Assembly: GCF_014295035.1 (NCBI RefSeq)
Contig: NZ_CP060404.1
Coordinates: forward strand, 910,001-974,000
Length of the DNA: 64,000 nt
Direction of reading: 5' to 3'
DNA from: Streptomyces buecherae
GTDB lineage: Bacteria > Actinomycetota > Actinomycetes > Streptomycetales > Streptomycetaceae
Notes under the pieces: model-generated
What the model saw: the letters and a program-made list of their open reading frames with translations, nothing else
Told to the model about the DNA's origin: nothing
Databases searched by the model: none
Shown: positions 53,032 through 62,275 of the stretch, one piece after another
Position numbering within the stretch: position 1 is the first letter of the stretch
Layout: each line of letters starts with the position of its first letter
Position numbers and translations under genes: made by a program

Positions 53032-53843
53032 GGCCGCCACCTGACCCGGTCGGGGCCGGTGACGGGGTCGGCGGTGTCGGCGTGCGCCACCGCGTCGAGC
53101 AGCGACCAGAGCACGTCGCACTTGAAGCTCAGCGCCGCCGCCGCCCGGTCCTGGTCGGCGGCGGTCGTAGCCCAGGACAGCACGAGGTCCAACGCCTCCC
53201 CGCTGTCCCGGCGCCCCTCGCGCTCGCGGTTGCGGAAGTAGGTCAGCCCGGCCGGGTCGATCCAGCGGTAGTGGCGTTCGAAGGCGTCGATGCGGGTGAG
53301 CATGATGCCGGGCGCGGACAGTTCGGTCAGCGAGGCGGCGACCGCTTCGAGCGGCGAGCCCAGCCGACAGAAGTTGACGTAACCCTCCACCGCGAGTCGT
53401 ACGCCGGGCAGCACCTCGTCGCCGGAGAGCAGCAGGTCGCGGTCGAGTCCCACGGCCTCGCCGAGCCGCAGCCAGTTCTCGATGCCGCCCTCGCCCTCGG
53501 CCCCGCCGTCGTGGTCCCGCACCCTGCGCAACCACGTCCGGCGGTGCTCGCGGGTGTCGAACTTGGCCAGGACCAGCGCGTCCTTGATCGGGATGTGGCG
53601 TTGGTAGTGGAAGCGGTTGAGGACCCAGCGGCGCAGTTGGTCGGGGGTCAGCCGGCCCTCGTGCATGGCCACGTTGAACGGATGCCGGTCGTGGTAGCGC
53701 TCCCGGGCGATGGTCCGCAGCCGCGCCTCGAAGGCCGCGGTGCCCACTCCCCCAGCGCCGGCCTCCGGGCCCGGCGCCGGTCCCGTTCTCTCGTCCTCGG
53801 TGGCTCCCGGCCCGTCGCCGGTGCGCAGCGCGGTGTTGCTCAC
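53028..53843 (-). CDS. pqqC: PqqC, final oxidase of PQQ synthesis
   Basis: A 271-residue enzyme that completes PQQ by an eight-electron oxidation and ring closure. The helical core includes YHDRHPFNVAMHEGRLTPDQLRRWVLNRFHYQRHIPIKDA, containing active-site His and Arg, and later YVNFCRLGSPLEAVAASLTEL. The N-terminal 35 residues are low-complexity. GTG 53843 overlaps the pqqB stop (GTGA). Translationally coupled at both ends. Confidence 0.94.
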   Translation of the reverse strand: MSNTALRTGDGPGATEDERTGPAPGPEAGAGGVGTAAFEARLRTIARERYHDRHPFNVAMHEGRLTPDQLRRWVLNRFHYQRHIPIKDALVLAKFDTREHRRTWLRRVRDHDGGAEGEGGIENWLRLGEAVGLDRDLLLSGDEVLPGVRLAVEGYVNFCRLGSPLEAVAASLTELSAPGIMLTRIDAFERHYRWIDPAGLTYFRNREREGRRDSGEALDLVLSWATTAADQDRAAAALSFKCDVLWSLLDAVAHADTADPVTGPDRVRWRP

Positions 53844-54895
53844 AGCTCGATCACCATCCCGTCGGCGGCTACCTCGATGCCCCACTCGGCCAGCCGGCGG
53901 TGCTCCGCCGCGTCCGGGTCCACGAGGGGGTTGGTGTTGTTGAGGTGGGTGTAGAGACAGCGGGCGCGCAGCGCGGCCAGCCGTTCGGCCGTGCCGCCCG
54001 GCCCGACGATCGGCAGGTGTCCCATGCCGGTGGCGGTCCGTGGGCCGATGCCGGTGCGGATCGGTTCCTCGTCGTCCCAGAACGTCCCGTCGACGATGAG
54101 GCAGTCGGCCTCGGCCGCCGCGTCGGCCAGCGCAGCGGACCAGGTGGCGACGGCCGGGGCGTACAGGGCGGTGGCACCGCTGGCCCGGTCGGTGATGCGC
54201 AGGGCGACGGACCACCCCGCGCCGTCGTGGCCCGGGTCGGCGCTCCCCGGCCGCGCCGTCTCGCCCGGCGCGGCGTGCGGGCCGCCGGCGCCGGGGCCCT
54301 GCCCGCCGTCCGCCGCCGCGTACCGCGGGCGTTTGCCCGACACGGGGATGGCGCTGACCTCCACCAGGGGCTTGCCCGTGGGCGCGGCGGTCGGGACTGC
54401 TTCTGGTCGCACGGCCGGTCGCGCGGTCGGCTGCCCGGGTTCGGGCCACGGTTCGGGCCCGAGGGCGATTGGGCCCGTGTGGGGCAGGTCGCGCCAGCGC
54501 ACCTCGGCGTAGGGGGCCAGCGTGGTCCCGAGGTGCAGCCGGGTGCGCAGGGCATCGCGTACGGCGGCGGTGGCCAGCACCTCGAAGATGTCGGCCTCGC
54601 GCAGCCGGGCGATGCCCAGGGTGTGGTCGAGTTCGGCGTCGGTCAGGATGATCCCGGCCACCGGGGTCTGTCGGGTGCCGGGTCTGGGCAGCAGGGGTGG
54701 GCAGTCCTCGATCTGGTCCCCGATGTCGGGGGTGGCGTTGACGACGTACCAGCGGTCGTCCGCGGCCTGGACGGCCAGCGAGGCGTGGCGGCGACGCCGG
54801 GCGGGGTGGGCGCGTGCCCCGGTGCAAATGGGGCACGCGCAGTTCCACTGAGGTATGCCTCCGCCCGCCGCGGTGCCGAGTACCCGCAGCAGCAC
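53840..54895 (-). CDS. pqqB: PqqB, MBL-fold protein of PQQ synthesis
   Basis: A 351-residue protein. It opens VLLRVLGTAAGGGIPQWNCACPICTGARA, with the CxCxxC zinc site of PqqB. A TDAELDHTLGIARLREAD block is the MBL-like metal site. Between about residues 170 and 235 is a low-complexity Pro/Ala/Gly insert, absent from typical PqqB (about 300 residues). PqqB hydroxylates the Tyr of the crosslinked dipeptide. GTG 54895 is five bases after the pqqA stop, with a weak ribosome site. Confidence 0.93.
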   Translation of the reverse strand: MLLRVLGTAAGGGIPQWNCACPICTGARAHPARRRRHASLAVQAADDRWYVVNATPDIGDQIEDCPPLLPRPGTRQTPVAGIILTDAELDHTLGIARLREADIFEVLATAAVRDALRTRLHLGTTLAPYAEVRWRDLPHTGPIALGPEPWPEPGQPTARPAVRPEAVPTAAPTGKPLVEVSAIPVSGKRPRYAAADGGQGPGAGGPHAAPGETARPGSADPGHDGAGWSVALRITDRASGATALYAPAVATWSAALADAAAEADCLIVDGTFWDDEEPIRTGIGPRTATGMGHLPIVGPGGTAERLAALRARCLYTHLNNTNPLVDPDAAEHRRLAEWGIEVAADGMVIEL

Positions 54896-54900
54896 GCCGG

Positions 54901-55047
54901 TTAGCGCTTGCTCAGCGAGTACGCGGTGACTTCGAGCGCGGTCTCGACGACCGTGTAGTCGGGCGTCTGCCACCCGCCCGGGCCCTCGGCCGCCGGGTCA
55001 ACCGGTCGCGACTGCTGCTCGACCGCCTGCTGTACGGATTCGGTCAT
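54901..55047 (-). CDS. pqqA: PqqA precursor peptide
   Basis: A 48-residue peptide that is the source of PQQ. The Glu and Tyr that are crosslinked are E39 and Y43 in LEVTAYSL, the conserved E-x3-Y. Typical PqqA is 22-24 residues; here an N-terminal extension of about 25 residues is present (MTESVQQAVEQQSRPVDPAA), as in some actinomycetes. ATG 55047 has GGCAGG upstream. It heads the pqqABCDE operon. Confidence 0.92.
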   Translation of the reverse strand: MTESVQQAVEQQSRPVDPAAEGPGGWQTPDYTVVETALEVTAYSLSKR

Positions 55048-55966
55048 GATCCATACCTGCCCTTCTTCGCTTGCGCTGCGGTTGCCGTACGTTCTTCGCT
55101 CTGCTCGCTCGGTGGTGCCCCGTCGCCGCACGCCCGGGTTCGCGGGCCCGGCCCCGGGTGGGTACCGGGTGGGCTCCGCCGCGCTTCGCGCGCGTCGCGC
55201 CCCTGGTCCGCCGCCCGCCGTGGCGGCCCGCCCGGTCGGCGTGGGCCGTTGGGCGGGTGCGCGCGGATGGGCCGTACCGCACGGGCCCGCGCGGGAGCGG
55301 CGGGTGGTCACTGGTGGCGGACGCCGCGAACTCGTGGCGGACCGGGGCGCGCCCGGACCGCGTCGTGGCGTGTGCGGGCGTGAGCCCGTGCGCGTGCGCG
55401 GAGCACGGAGCACGGACGCGTGCCTGCTGGACGGACCCCGTTGACGGTGCGTGAGGACGGCTCGGCTGATGCCGACGTACGGTGCTGCCCGGCCGGGTGT
55501 GACGTGTCGACCGGACCGTTACCCATGATGCGGGTCGGGTTCAACTGTGCCTAGGGGGCCTGGATTTCACGCCGGATGCGCCCAGGGGGCTCCCGTTGCA
55601 GAATCGCGATCCGTGTGACGCCAGTCAAGTGCTGTTGACGGTCAGGGAAGCCTTCCTTACATTTCCCACGACCGCACACTCGCACGCCCGGCGCCCGCCC
55701 CGGTGGTCGCCGGCCAGGCCCGAAACGTCGTCACCCAACGGCCCACCAGCGCCACCTCGGGCCGCGCCACCCACCCGGTCAGGGCAGGTACGACGCCCGT
55801 CCAGGCGGTGCCGCGGGCCAGCGCACCGCGGCGGTACCCGGCGCACGCGGCCGTGTCCCGTGACGACGTGACGAGCCGTTCCGGCACCGCCCACGAGCAC
55901 ATCGCCACCGCAGCGCACCGCCCCCGCCACCGTGCACGAACTCCCATCCGCTAGGAGGAACGTTCC
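55048..55966. other. Divergent region between pqqA and PQQ dehydrogenase gene
   Basis: A 919-bp gene-free stretch. It must hold the promoter of the pqq operon (minus) and of the dehydrogenase (plus). A candidate sigma-70-like promoter is TTGACG at 55635-55640 with TACATT at 55658-55663 (17-bp spacer), about 300 bp before the dehydrogenase gene. The rest is GC-rich with no recognisable frame. Confidence 0.45.
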
Positions 55967-57169
55967 ATGGCCAGGGCCCCCCATCCCTTCCGGCAGACCC
56001 GCCGGCGCACGCTGCTCGCGCTGACCGCCACGACCGCGCTGTCCGCAGGGCTGCTCACCGCCACCACGGCGACCGGCAACGCCGCCACCACCCACCGGTC
56101 CGCTGGTACCAGCCACGCGGCCACGGCCGGTTCCGGCCAACTTCCGTCCACGGCCGACGCCGGGGCGGTCACGCTCCCGGGTGGCCACCACGGCCGCTCC
56201 GTCCCGTCCGCCATCCGCACCGTCTCCGAGGGCTGGTCGATCCCGTGGGGCCTTGACTGGCTGCCCGACGGGTCGGCGCTGATCACCGAGCGTGAGACGT
56301 TCAAGCTCTTCCGGCTGACCCAGGCGGGCAAGCGCGTGGAGATCGGCACGGTCCCCAACGTGGTGACCACCAAGGGCGAGGGCGGGCTGCTCGGCCTGGC
56401 CGTCTCGCCGAACTGGAAGCGCGATCACCACATCTTCCTGATGCACTCGGCCGAGGGCGACAACCGGATCGTCCGGATGACGTACGACGGCACCACGCTC
56501 GGGGAGTACACCCCGCTGGTCACCGGCATCAAGAAGTACAACTACCACAACGGTGGCCGGCTCCAGTTCGGCCCCGACGGCTACCTGTACGCGACGACCG
56601 GTGACGCCTTCCAGGCCGCGCTGGCCCAGGACAAGACGTCCCTGAACGGCAAGATCCTGCGCATGACCACGGAGGGCAAGCCCGCCCCCGGCAACCCGTA
56701 CGACTCCCTCGTCTACTCCATCGGCCACCGCAACCCGCAGGGGCTGACCTGGGACGCCCAGGGGCGGCTGTGGGAGGCGGAGTTCGGCAACAACGCCTTC
56801 GACGAGCTCAACCTGATCAAGCCGGGCAAGAACTACGGCTGGCCCACCTGCGAGGGCCAGTGCAGCACGCCGGGGATGACCAACCCCGAGCGGCAGTGGA
56901 AGACCAACGAGGCGTCGCCGAGCGGTCTCACCTACGCGGACGGCGCGGTCTACCTCGCGGCCCAGCGCGGCCAGCGGCTGTGGCGGGTGCCGATCACCCG
57001 GACCGGAACCGGCACGCCCGAGGCGTACTACACGGGCGACTACGGCCGGTTGCGCACGGTCGAGAAGGTGCCTGGCGCGAAGGCGCTGTGGCTCACGACG
57101 ACCAACGCGGACCTCGGTGGCGGCCAGCCGGCCGGCTCCGACAAGGTGCTCCGGGTGGACCTGCGCTGA
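55967..57169 (+). CDS. PQQ-dependent sugar (aldose/sorbosone-type) dehydrogenase
   Basis: A 400-residue exported six-bladed propeller enzyme that oxidises aldoses using PQQ. The signal has a twin-arginine-like start (RQTRRRTLLALTA) and cleavage after about residue 40. The propeller starts with SEGWSIPWGLDWLPDGSALITERETFKLFRL; a later HNGGRLQFGPDGYLYATTGD carries the PQQ/Ca2+ site, and IGHRNPQGLTWDAQGRLWEAEFGNN is the other family signature. AGGAGGAAC precedes the ATG. It lies opposite the PQQ biosynthetic operon, so holoenzyme formation is likely. Confidence 0.92.
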   Translation: MARAPHPFRQTRRRTLLALTATTALSAGLLTATTATGNAATTHRSAGTSHAATAGSGQLPSTADAGAVTLPGGHHGRSVPSAIRTVSEGWSIPWGLDWLPDGSALITERETFKLFRLTQAGKRVEIGTVPNVVTTKGEGGLLGLAVSPNWKRDHHIFLMHSAEGDNRIVRMTYDGTTLGEYTPLVTGIKKYNYHNGGRLQFGPDGYLYATTGDAFQAALAQDKTSLNGKILRMTTEGKPAPGNPYDSLVYSIGHRNPQGLTWDAQGRLWEAEFGNNAFDELNLIKPGKNYGWPTCEGQCSTPGMTNPERQWKTNEASPSGLTYADGAVYLAAQRGQRLWRVPITRTGTGTPEAYYTGDYGRLRTVEKVPGAKALWLTTTNADLGGGQPAGSDKVLRVDLR

Positions 57170-57188
57170 TCCTGACCCACACGGCTCG

Positions 57189-57220
57189 GGAGCCCGGTGC
57201 GCACCCCGCCACCGGGCTCC
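57189..57220 (+). terminator. Hairpin after the PQQ dehydrogenase gene
   Basis: Arms 57189-57199 and 57210-57220 pair over 11 bp around a 10-nt loop, followed by TTCG. Placed 20 bp after the stop codon. Confidence 0.7.
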
Positions 57221-57340
57221 TTCGCCTGCCGCCGGGCCTGTCCGGCAGTCGCGGCCCGGCCCGCCGACCGGCGCCGGTCCGGGCCCGTCCGGCAGCCGCG
57301 GCGCGGTCCCCTGGTGGGGGCGCGCCGCGCGCCGGGTGGG

Positions 57341-58864
57341 TCAGTCGGTGACGGGGCAGTAGCGGCCGGGGGCGATGACGCCGGCCGGGTCGAGCGCGGC
57401 CTTGAGCTGGCTGATGACGCCCCACGGCGCCGTGTCCTGTTCCGTCAGGAACTCCATGGCGTCGATGCCGACCCGGTAGAAGCGGAAGCCCTCCGCGTAC
57501 AGCCGCCGGTACAGCTTGTCGTTGCAGGCGTGTGCCGCCCGCGTCTGGTCCGGGTCGGTACGGTCGAAGTACAGGTTGATGACGACTTCGGCGTAGTCGG
57601 CGTTCATCGGGTTGATGGCGAGGGCGGGCACGATGGCGTACTCCGCGCAGACGCCCTCCACCAGGGCCACCAGTTCCTGGGCCGCCGCGCCGTCCACGGC
57701 GATGACCGGCATGCAGGCCAGGTAGCCGATGGTGGAGTCGTCGAGGGCGTCCACGGTCGCGGCGTCCGGCACCGTGGTGGCGCCCGTCGCCTGGTGCAGG
57801 CCCTCCAGGAACGCGGTGGACGGGCGCCCGGAGTGCACCGCGTACATCGCGCCCAGCAGCGGATCGGCCGCCTCGCCGGCGACCGTCTCCGCGCTGACCT
57901 CCCGGGGCGCGGCCCCGGCGGCGGCGAGCGCCGCGCTGGCTTCCGCCACCGTGAGTGCCACCTGGGCCCGCGACCCGTCGATGGCCACCACTCCGGTCCA
58001 GGTGGGCACCTGGGTGCTGGCCGACATCGACAGGATGCGCTTGTCGTTGAAGACATGCGTGATCGACCGGAGCACGTCCGCGGTGAACAGCTCGCCGACC
58101 GTGTCGAAGACGCCCGCCAACACCTCCTCGGAGAAGGAGAACATCAGCAGCCGCAGCTCCTCGCGGCGCGGCAACAGGTCCACCACGGCGGCCGTCACGA
58201 CGCCCAGGTTGGACTGGACGAACAACCCGTCGAGCCCGGGGCCGAGGCCGTGCCGGTAGTGGTGCGCGTGGCGCGCCCCGGGGTCGGCCCACAGGCCGGT
58301 GCGTACCAACTCGCCCAGTCCGATGACCGCCTCCAGGCCGCGCACCTCGTCGGCCCGGTGTCGGCGGAAGCCCGTACCGCGCTCGAGGAGGTTGCCGATC
58401 ACCGAGGAGTTGGGGGACGAGCCGGTCACGTTGGCGACCAGCGTGGGGGCGTGCGTGGCCAGGTGGTCGGCCAACTGTGCCTGGGTGACGCCCGGTTCCA
58501 CCACGGCGTACCGGCCGCGGGTGTCGACGGAGCGGATGCGGTTCAGGCCGGACAGGTCCAGCAGCGCGCCGCCGGGCCGGACCGGGAGCTTCGAGCCGAG
58601 GCCCCAGTTGCGCCCGGTGCTGATGGGGTACAGCGGCACGCGGTGTTCGCGCGCCACCCGGACGACCTCGGTGACCTGCTCGGCCCGCGTGGGGCGCAGG
58701 ATGGCGACGAGGTGGCGGGGCGGGAAGGCCGAGGTGTTGCGCTCCGCGGCGGCCAACTCCTCCGGCGCCCGCACCAGCGCATCGGTGCCCAGGATCTCGC
58801 GCCACGCCGCGATCGCCTTGTCCTGGTCCGTGTGGTCCAACGTCTCCCCATGGGGGTGATTCAT
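57341..58864 (-). CDS. VAO/4-cresol dehydrogenase-type flavoprotein
   Basis: A 507-residue FAD-binding oxidoreductase. The PCMH-type FAD domain has YPISTGRNWGLGSKLPVRPGGALLDLSGLNRIRSVD at about 75-110, VEPGVTQAQLADHL and GNLLERGTGFRRH near 155, as in vanillyl-alcohol oxidase and 4-cresol dehydrogenase. The C-terminal domain ends with DPAGVIAPGRYCP. These enzymes oxidise para-substituted phenols. The window of three flavoprotein/ion genes on one strand suggests one pathway. ATG 58864 has a nearby GGGGAGA. Covalent FAD attachment site not certain. Confidence 0.88.
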   Translation of the reverse strand: MNHPHGETLDHTDQDKAIAAWREILGTDALVRAPEELAAAERNTSAFPPRHLVAILRPTRAEQVTEVVRVAREHRVPLYPISTGRNWGLGSKLPVRPGGALLDLSGLNRIRSVDTRGRYAVVEPGVTQAQLADHLATHAPTLVANVTGSSPNSSVIGNLLERGTGFRRHRADEVRGLEAVIGLGELVRTGLWADPGARHAHHYRHGLGPGLDGLFVQSNLGVVTAAVVDLLPRREELRLLMFSFSEEVLAGVFDTVGELFTADVLRSITHVFNDKRILSMSASTQVPTWTGVVAIDGSRAQVALTVAEASAALAAAGAAPREVSAETVAGEAADPLLGAMYAVHSGRPSTAFLEGLHQATGATTVPDAATVDALDDSTIGYLACMPVIAVDGAAAQELVALVEGVCAEYAIVPALAINPMNADYAEVVINLYFDRTDPDQTRAAHACNDKLYRRLYAEGFRFYRVGIDAMEFLTEQDTAPWGVISQLKAALDPAGVIAPGRYCPVTD

Positions 58865-59084
58865 CTGCTCCGCTCCAGATCCGTGAGTGAGGGGGCGGTC
58901 GGGGCCCGGTGTGGGGCGCCCGTCCGGATGTCGGGGCGCCGGGGCCCCGGCGCGGCCCGGCGCGCGCGGCCCCGGCGGGGTGGGTCGCCCTCGGCTGGCC
59001 GCCTGGTCCGCGCCGGGTGGCTTCGGGGCGGGCCGGCGGCTGCCGTGGGGCGGCCCGGGCGCTGGGTGCGCCCGGGCCGGCCCG

Positions 59085-60494
59085 TCAGGTCCTGGCGGGG
59101 CGCAGCACGCGAAGCAGCCGCAGCCCCGGCCCGGTCATGGCAGTGGTGACGAGGGTGACCACCACGAGCGCGACGAAGAGCTGGGTGCCGATCACGCCCG
59201 CCTCGTGGCCGATGCTGAGGACGACCAGTTCGGTCAGGCCTCGCGTGTTCATCAGGATTCCGAGCTCCAACGCCTGGGTGCGCGAGAGCCCGGCCACATA
59301 GCCGGCCAGGCCCGCGCCGACCACCTTGGAGACCGTGGCCAGCACGAGCAGGACGACGAGCAGCACGGCGCCCTCGGCGCTGAGGGAGAGGTCGCCGAGG
59401 TCGAGGGAGAGGCCGAAGCCGAGGAAGAAGAACGGCAGGAGCAGTCCGGCGATGGTGGCCACCGATGTCAGCGCCGCCTCCCCGTTGCCCCGCTTGGTGG
59501 CGCGCGGCCAGGCCAGACCGAAGACGAACGCGCCGATCAACTGGTGGATGCCGAGGGCCGCGGTCAGCCCCGCCGAGGCCGCCACGCCCGCGACGCACAG
59601 CGTACTGACGACGGCCGGCGAGTACCGTACGGGACCGTCGAGCACCCGCGCGAGCCCGGTCCTGACGGGGCCGAGCAGCATGGCCGTGGTCCCCGCGAAG
59701 ACCAGCAGCTTCCACCACTGGTCGCCCGCGCCCTCCCCGGTGGCGAGCGCGAGCGCCGCGGTGAGCACCACCCAGCAGGCCCCGTCGCCCACCGCCGCGG
59801 CGTAGAGGCTGAGCCGGCCGGTGCGGCTCTTGAGCAGGCCGAGTTCGGTGAGCACGCGGGCGAGCACCGGGAAGGCGGTGACGCTGAGCGAGCACCCCAG
59901 GAACAGGGCGAAGGCCAGGGGTTCGCCGGCGCTGCCGCCGTGCTCGTCCCACAGCCACAGCGCCGTGGCGGTCCCGATGGCGAACGGTACGAGGAAGGAG
60001 GAGAGGGTCACCAGGGTGAACCCGCGCTCGATCCGGGACTGCTGCACCTGGACCAGTTCCTGCCCGACCCCGAACATGAACAGCACCAGGCCGAGTTGGG
60101 CCAGCGCGTCCAGGCCGGTCACGACATCGGGCGGGAAGAGCCAGTCGGAGACCTCGGGGCCCAACTCGCCGAGGACCGAGGGGCCCAGGGCCAGGCCCGC
60201 GCAGATCTCGCCCATGACCCGCGGCTGGCCGATGCGGGCCGCGAGCGCCCCCGCGCCGAGCGCGACCGCGAGGACGCCCGACGCGGCGAGCAGCAGGGTG
60301 GCGGTGGAACTCTTCGCGCTGTGCCCCGCCGCCGCCGCGCCCGAACCTCCGGGCGCGGCGACGAGCGCGATGACGCAGCCCACGACGGGGAGCGCGACGA
60401 GGACGACATAGGCCAGCACGCGCTGGCGCCTGCCGACCCGGCGGCCCCCGTCGGGGTCGGCGTCGGTGGTCTCGCTGGCCTCGGTGAGGCTCAT
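59085..60494 (-). CDS. CPA2 family cation:proton antiporter
   Basis: A 469-residue membrane protein with about 12-13 helices. The stretch AALAARIGQPRVMGEICAGLALGPSVLG is the family's opening motif, then FMFGVGQELV, SVTAFPVLARVLTELGLL with the conserved acidic and polar residues, GAFVFGLAWPRA and MNTRGLTELVVLSIG near the end. It exchanges K+ or Na+ for protons. The ATG overlaps the stop of the upstream halogenase gene (ATGA), so the two are coupled. A role in handling halide or ion balance for the halogenase cluster is only inferred. Confidence 0.88.
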   Translation of the reverse strand: MSLTEASETTDADPDGGRRVGRRQRVLAYVVLVALPVVGCVIALVAAPGGSGAAAAGHSAKSSTATLLLAASGVLAVALGAGALAARIGQPRVMGEICAGLALGPSVLGELGPEVSDWLFPPDVVTGLDALAQLGLVLFMFGVGQELVQVQQSRIERGFTLVTLSSFLVPFAIGTATALWLWDEHGGSAGEPLAFALFLGCSLSVTAFPVLARVLTELGLLKSRTGRLSLYAAAVGDGACWVVLTAALALATGEGAGDQWWKLLVFAGTTAMLLGPVRTGLARVLDGPVRYSPAVVSTLCVAGVAASAGLTAALGIHQLIGAFVFGLAWPRATKRGNGEAALTSVATIAGLLLPFFFLGFGLSLDLGDLSLSAEGAVLLVVLLVLATVSKVVGAGLAGYVAGLSRTQALELGILMNTRGLTELVVLSIGHEAGVIGTQLFVALVVVTLVTTAMTGPGLRLLRVLRPART

Positions 60495-62275
60495 GCGGCC
60501 ACGCCCGCACCACCCAGGTCGAGCATGCCGGCGTGCAGCAGACGACGGACGAACCGCTGGCCCGCGTTGTCCAGCGAACCGATGAGTTCCTGCCACCCGA
60601 CGGGTCCGTTGTTGAGCCGCTTGGCGATCTCGGCCGCGCCGTCCCAGGTGTCGATGCCGCGCACCTGCGGGCCGTCGGGGTCGTTCTGGAAGAAGAACCG
60701 GTGGCACGGCAGCGTCCGGCCGAGCGAGGACGGGGTGATGTCCGCGTAGCGGACCGGGTCGCTCCAGTACGTCGCGGCGGCCTTCTGCTCCTCCTCGCTC
60801 ATCAGCTCGGGGATCGGCGGGACGGCCGCCTTGAACCCGGGCACGTCGAGCCCGAGCCCGGAGGTGACCGTGACCCCGGCGGCCAGCCTGACCTTGGCGT
60901 CCGGGCCCAGGTTGAGCGAGTTGGCCTCGGCGTACGCGGTCATGAACGGGCCGTCGATGTCGAGGCCGTCCACTCCCTCGCCGTCCGAGAGCACCTGGAG
61001 CAGGTCCGGCGTGAAGGCCGTGTTGAGCAGGGCGTGGAAGGTCTGGTCGGTGGTGAGGCCGAGCGAACCCGCCTTGCCGCGGCTGTTCCAGTAGACGCTG
61101 TCGGGGTTGTCGCTGCCGATGGCGTAATACCACTGGTCGATGGAGAGCGCGAAGGTGGCGGCCATGCCGTGCCACTCGGAGTCGTAGTCCCGCCACATGC
61201 CGCGGACATCCTGCTCCGGCACGTCCCCGCTCGCCGTCTGGCCCAGCAGCGTGGCGGTCGCCACGGCCTGGTTGGTGGCGAAGGCCACGCCGGAGGAGAA
61301 GAGCGGGTCGACGAAGTAGGAGGCGTCGCCGAGCAGCACCCAGCGCTCGTCGAGGTTGGCGAACCTGTCGTTGATCATCGAGTAGTTGGTGGCCGTGAGC
61401 ATGCGCTCCGGATCGACCGCGCGCACGTCCTGGATCAACTCCCGCAGCTTGGGCACCTCCTTGACGGTGCGCAGGAACAGCTCCGGATCGGTGAAGTCGC
61501 AGTCGGGACGCTTCAGGATGGCCGGATCGGTGACGATGCCGATGGAGTGCGTCACGACGCGCTCGCCGTTGATCACCTTCGGAACGGGGATGTACCAGGC
61601 CCAGCCGTCGCGGAAGGCGAAGCACCCGATGGGCGAGATGTCCTTGTCCCGGAAGATGTTCCAGTCTCCCGGCAGCGACTGGGTCGTCTTCCCACCCAGG
61701 TAGTGCTGCCAGATGGCGATGTTGCGGTAGCCCGACAGCCAGTCCCGCTTCTTGTTGGTGACGATGCTGTTCCGCCGCCCCGAGGCGTCCACGAACCAGC
61801 CGGCGCGCACCGTGCGGCCGTCCTTGAGGGTCACCTCGCGACCGGTGCCGTCGGGCAGTAACTCGCACTTGGTCACGGAGGCACCCTCGAAGACCTCGGC
61901 GCCAACGTCCGCCGCGTGGTCCAGCAGGATCTTGTCGAATTCGGAGCGGTTGACGTGCATGGCCCAGCGGTGCACGCCGTCCCGGACCGTGTTGACGTGG
62001 TCGAAGTAGGCGACGTGCGGGTCCTCACCGCGCCACTGGAAGATCCCGCCGAACTTCTTCACCCAACAATCGCTGGCGAGGACCTTGTTAAGCGCCCCGC
62101 TCTCCTCCAACACCGGTATGAGGGGGTGCGCGAAGGACTCCCCGATGTGCTCCCGGGGGAAGTGCTCCTTCTCCATGACGGCGACACTCAGTCCCCCCTG
62201 CTTCATGAGGAGCGCCGCGAGGGTCGAGCCGCCAGGCCCACCACCCATGATGACCACGTCGTAATAGGGCTTCAT
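60491..62275 (-). CDS. Flavin-dependent halogenase-like enzyme
   Basis: A 594-residue FAD enzyme of the Trp_halogenase family (PF04820). The FAD fold is GGGPGGSTLA at residues 11-20. The catalytic Lys that carries the hypohalous acid is K73/K74 (WVKKFGG), and WAWYIP at 225-230 is the WxWxIP motif of true halogenases. LLGDASYFVDPLFSSGV marks the second FAD region. The C-terminal 190 residues extend beyond the core, as in CmlS-type halogenases acting on carrier-bound or phenolic substrates. ATG 62275 has AGAGAGG upstream. It may chlorinate a phenol or an acyl group; the substrate is unknown. Confidence 0.85.
   Translation of the reverse strand: MKPYYDVVIMGGGPGGSTLAALLMKQGGLSVAVMEKEHFPREHIGESFAHPLIPVLEESGALNKVLASDCWVKKFGGIFQWRGEDPHVAYFDHVNTVRDGVHRWAMHVNRSEFDKILLDHAADVGAEVFEGASVTKCELLPDGTGREVTLKDGRTVRAGWFVDASGRRNSIVTNKKRDWLSGYRNIAIWQHYLGGKTTQSLPGDWNIFRDKDISPIGCFAFRDGWAWYIPVPKVINGERVVTHSIGIVTDPAILKRPDCDFTDPELFLRTVKEVPKLRELIQDVRAVDPERMLTATNYSMINDRFANLDERWVLLGDASYFVDPLFSSGVAFATNQAVATATLLGQTASGDVPEQDVRGMWRDYDSEWHGMAATFALSIDQWYYAIGSDNPDSVYWNSRGKAGSLGLTTDQTFHALLNTAFTPDLLQVLSDGEGVDGLDIDGPFMTAYAEANSLNLGPDAKVRLAAGVTVTSGLGLDVPGFKAAVPPIPELMSEEEQKAAATYWSDPVRYADITPSSLGRTLPCHRFFFQNDPDGPQVRGIDTWDGAAEIAKRLNNGPVGWQELIGSLDNAGQRFVRRLLHAGMLDLGGAGVAA

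Noticed and set aside
55625..56728. 367-codon minus-strand frame over the PQQ dehydrogenase
   Set aside because: It is antisense to the dehydrogenase, whose propeller motifs are clear.
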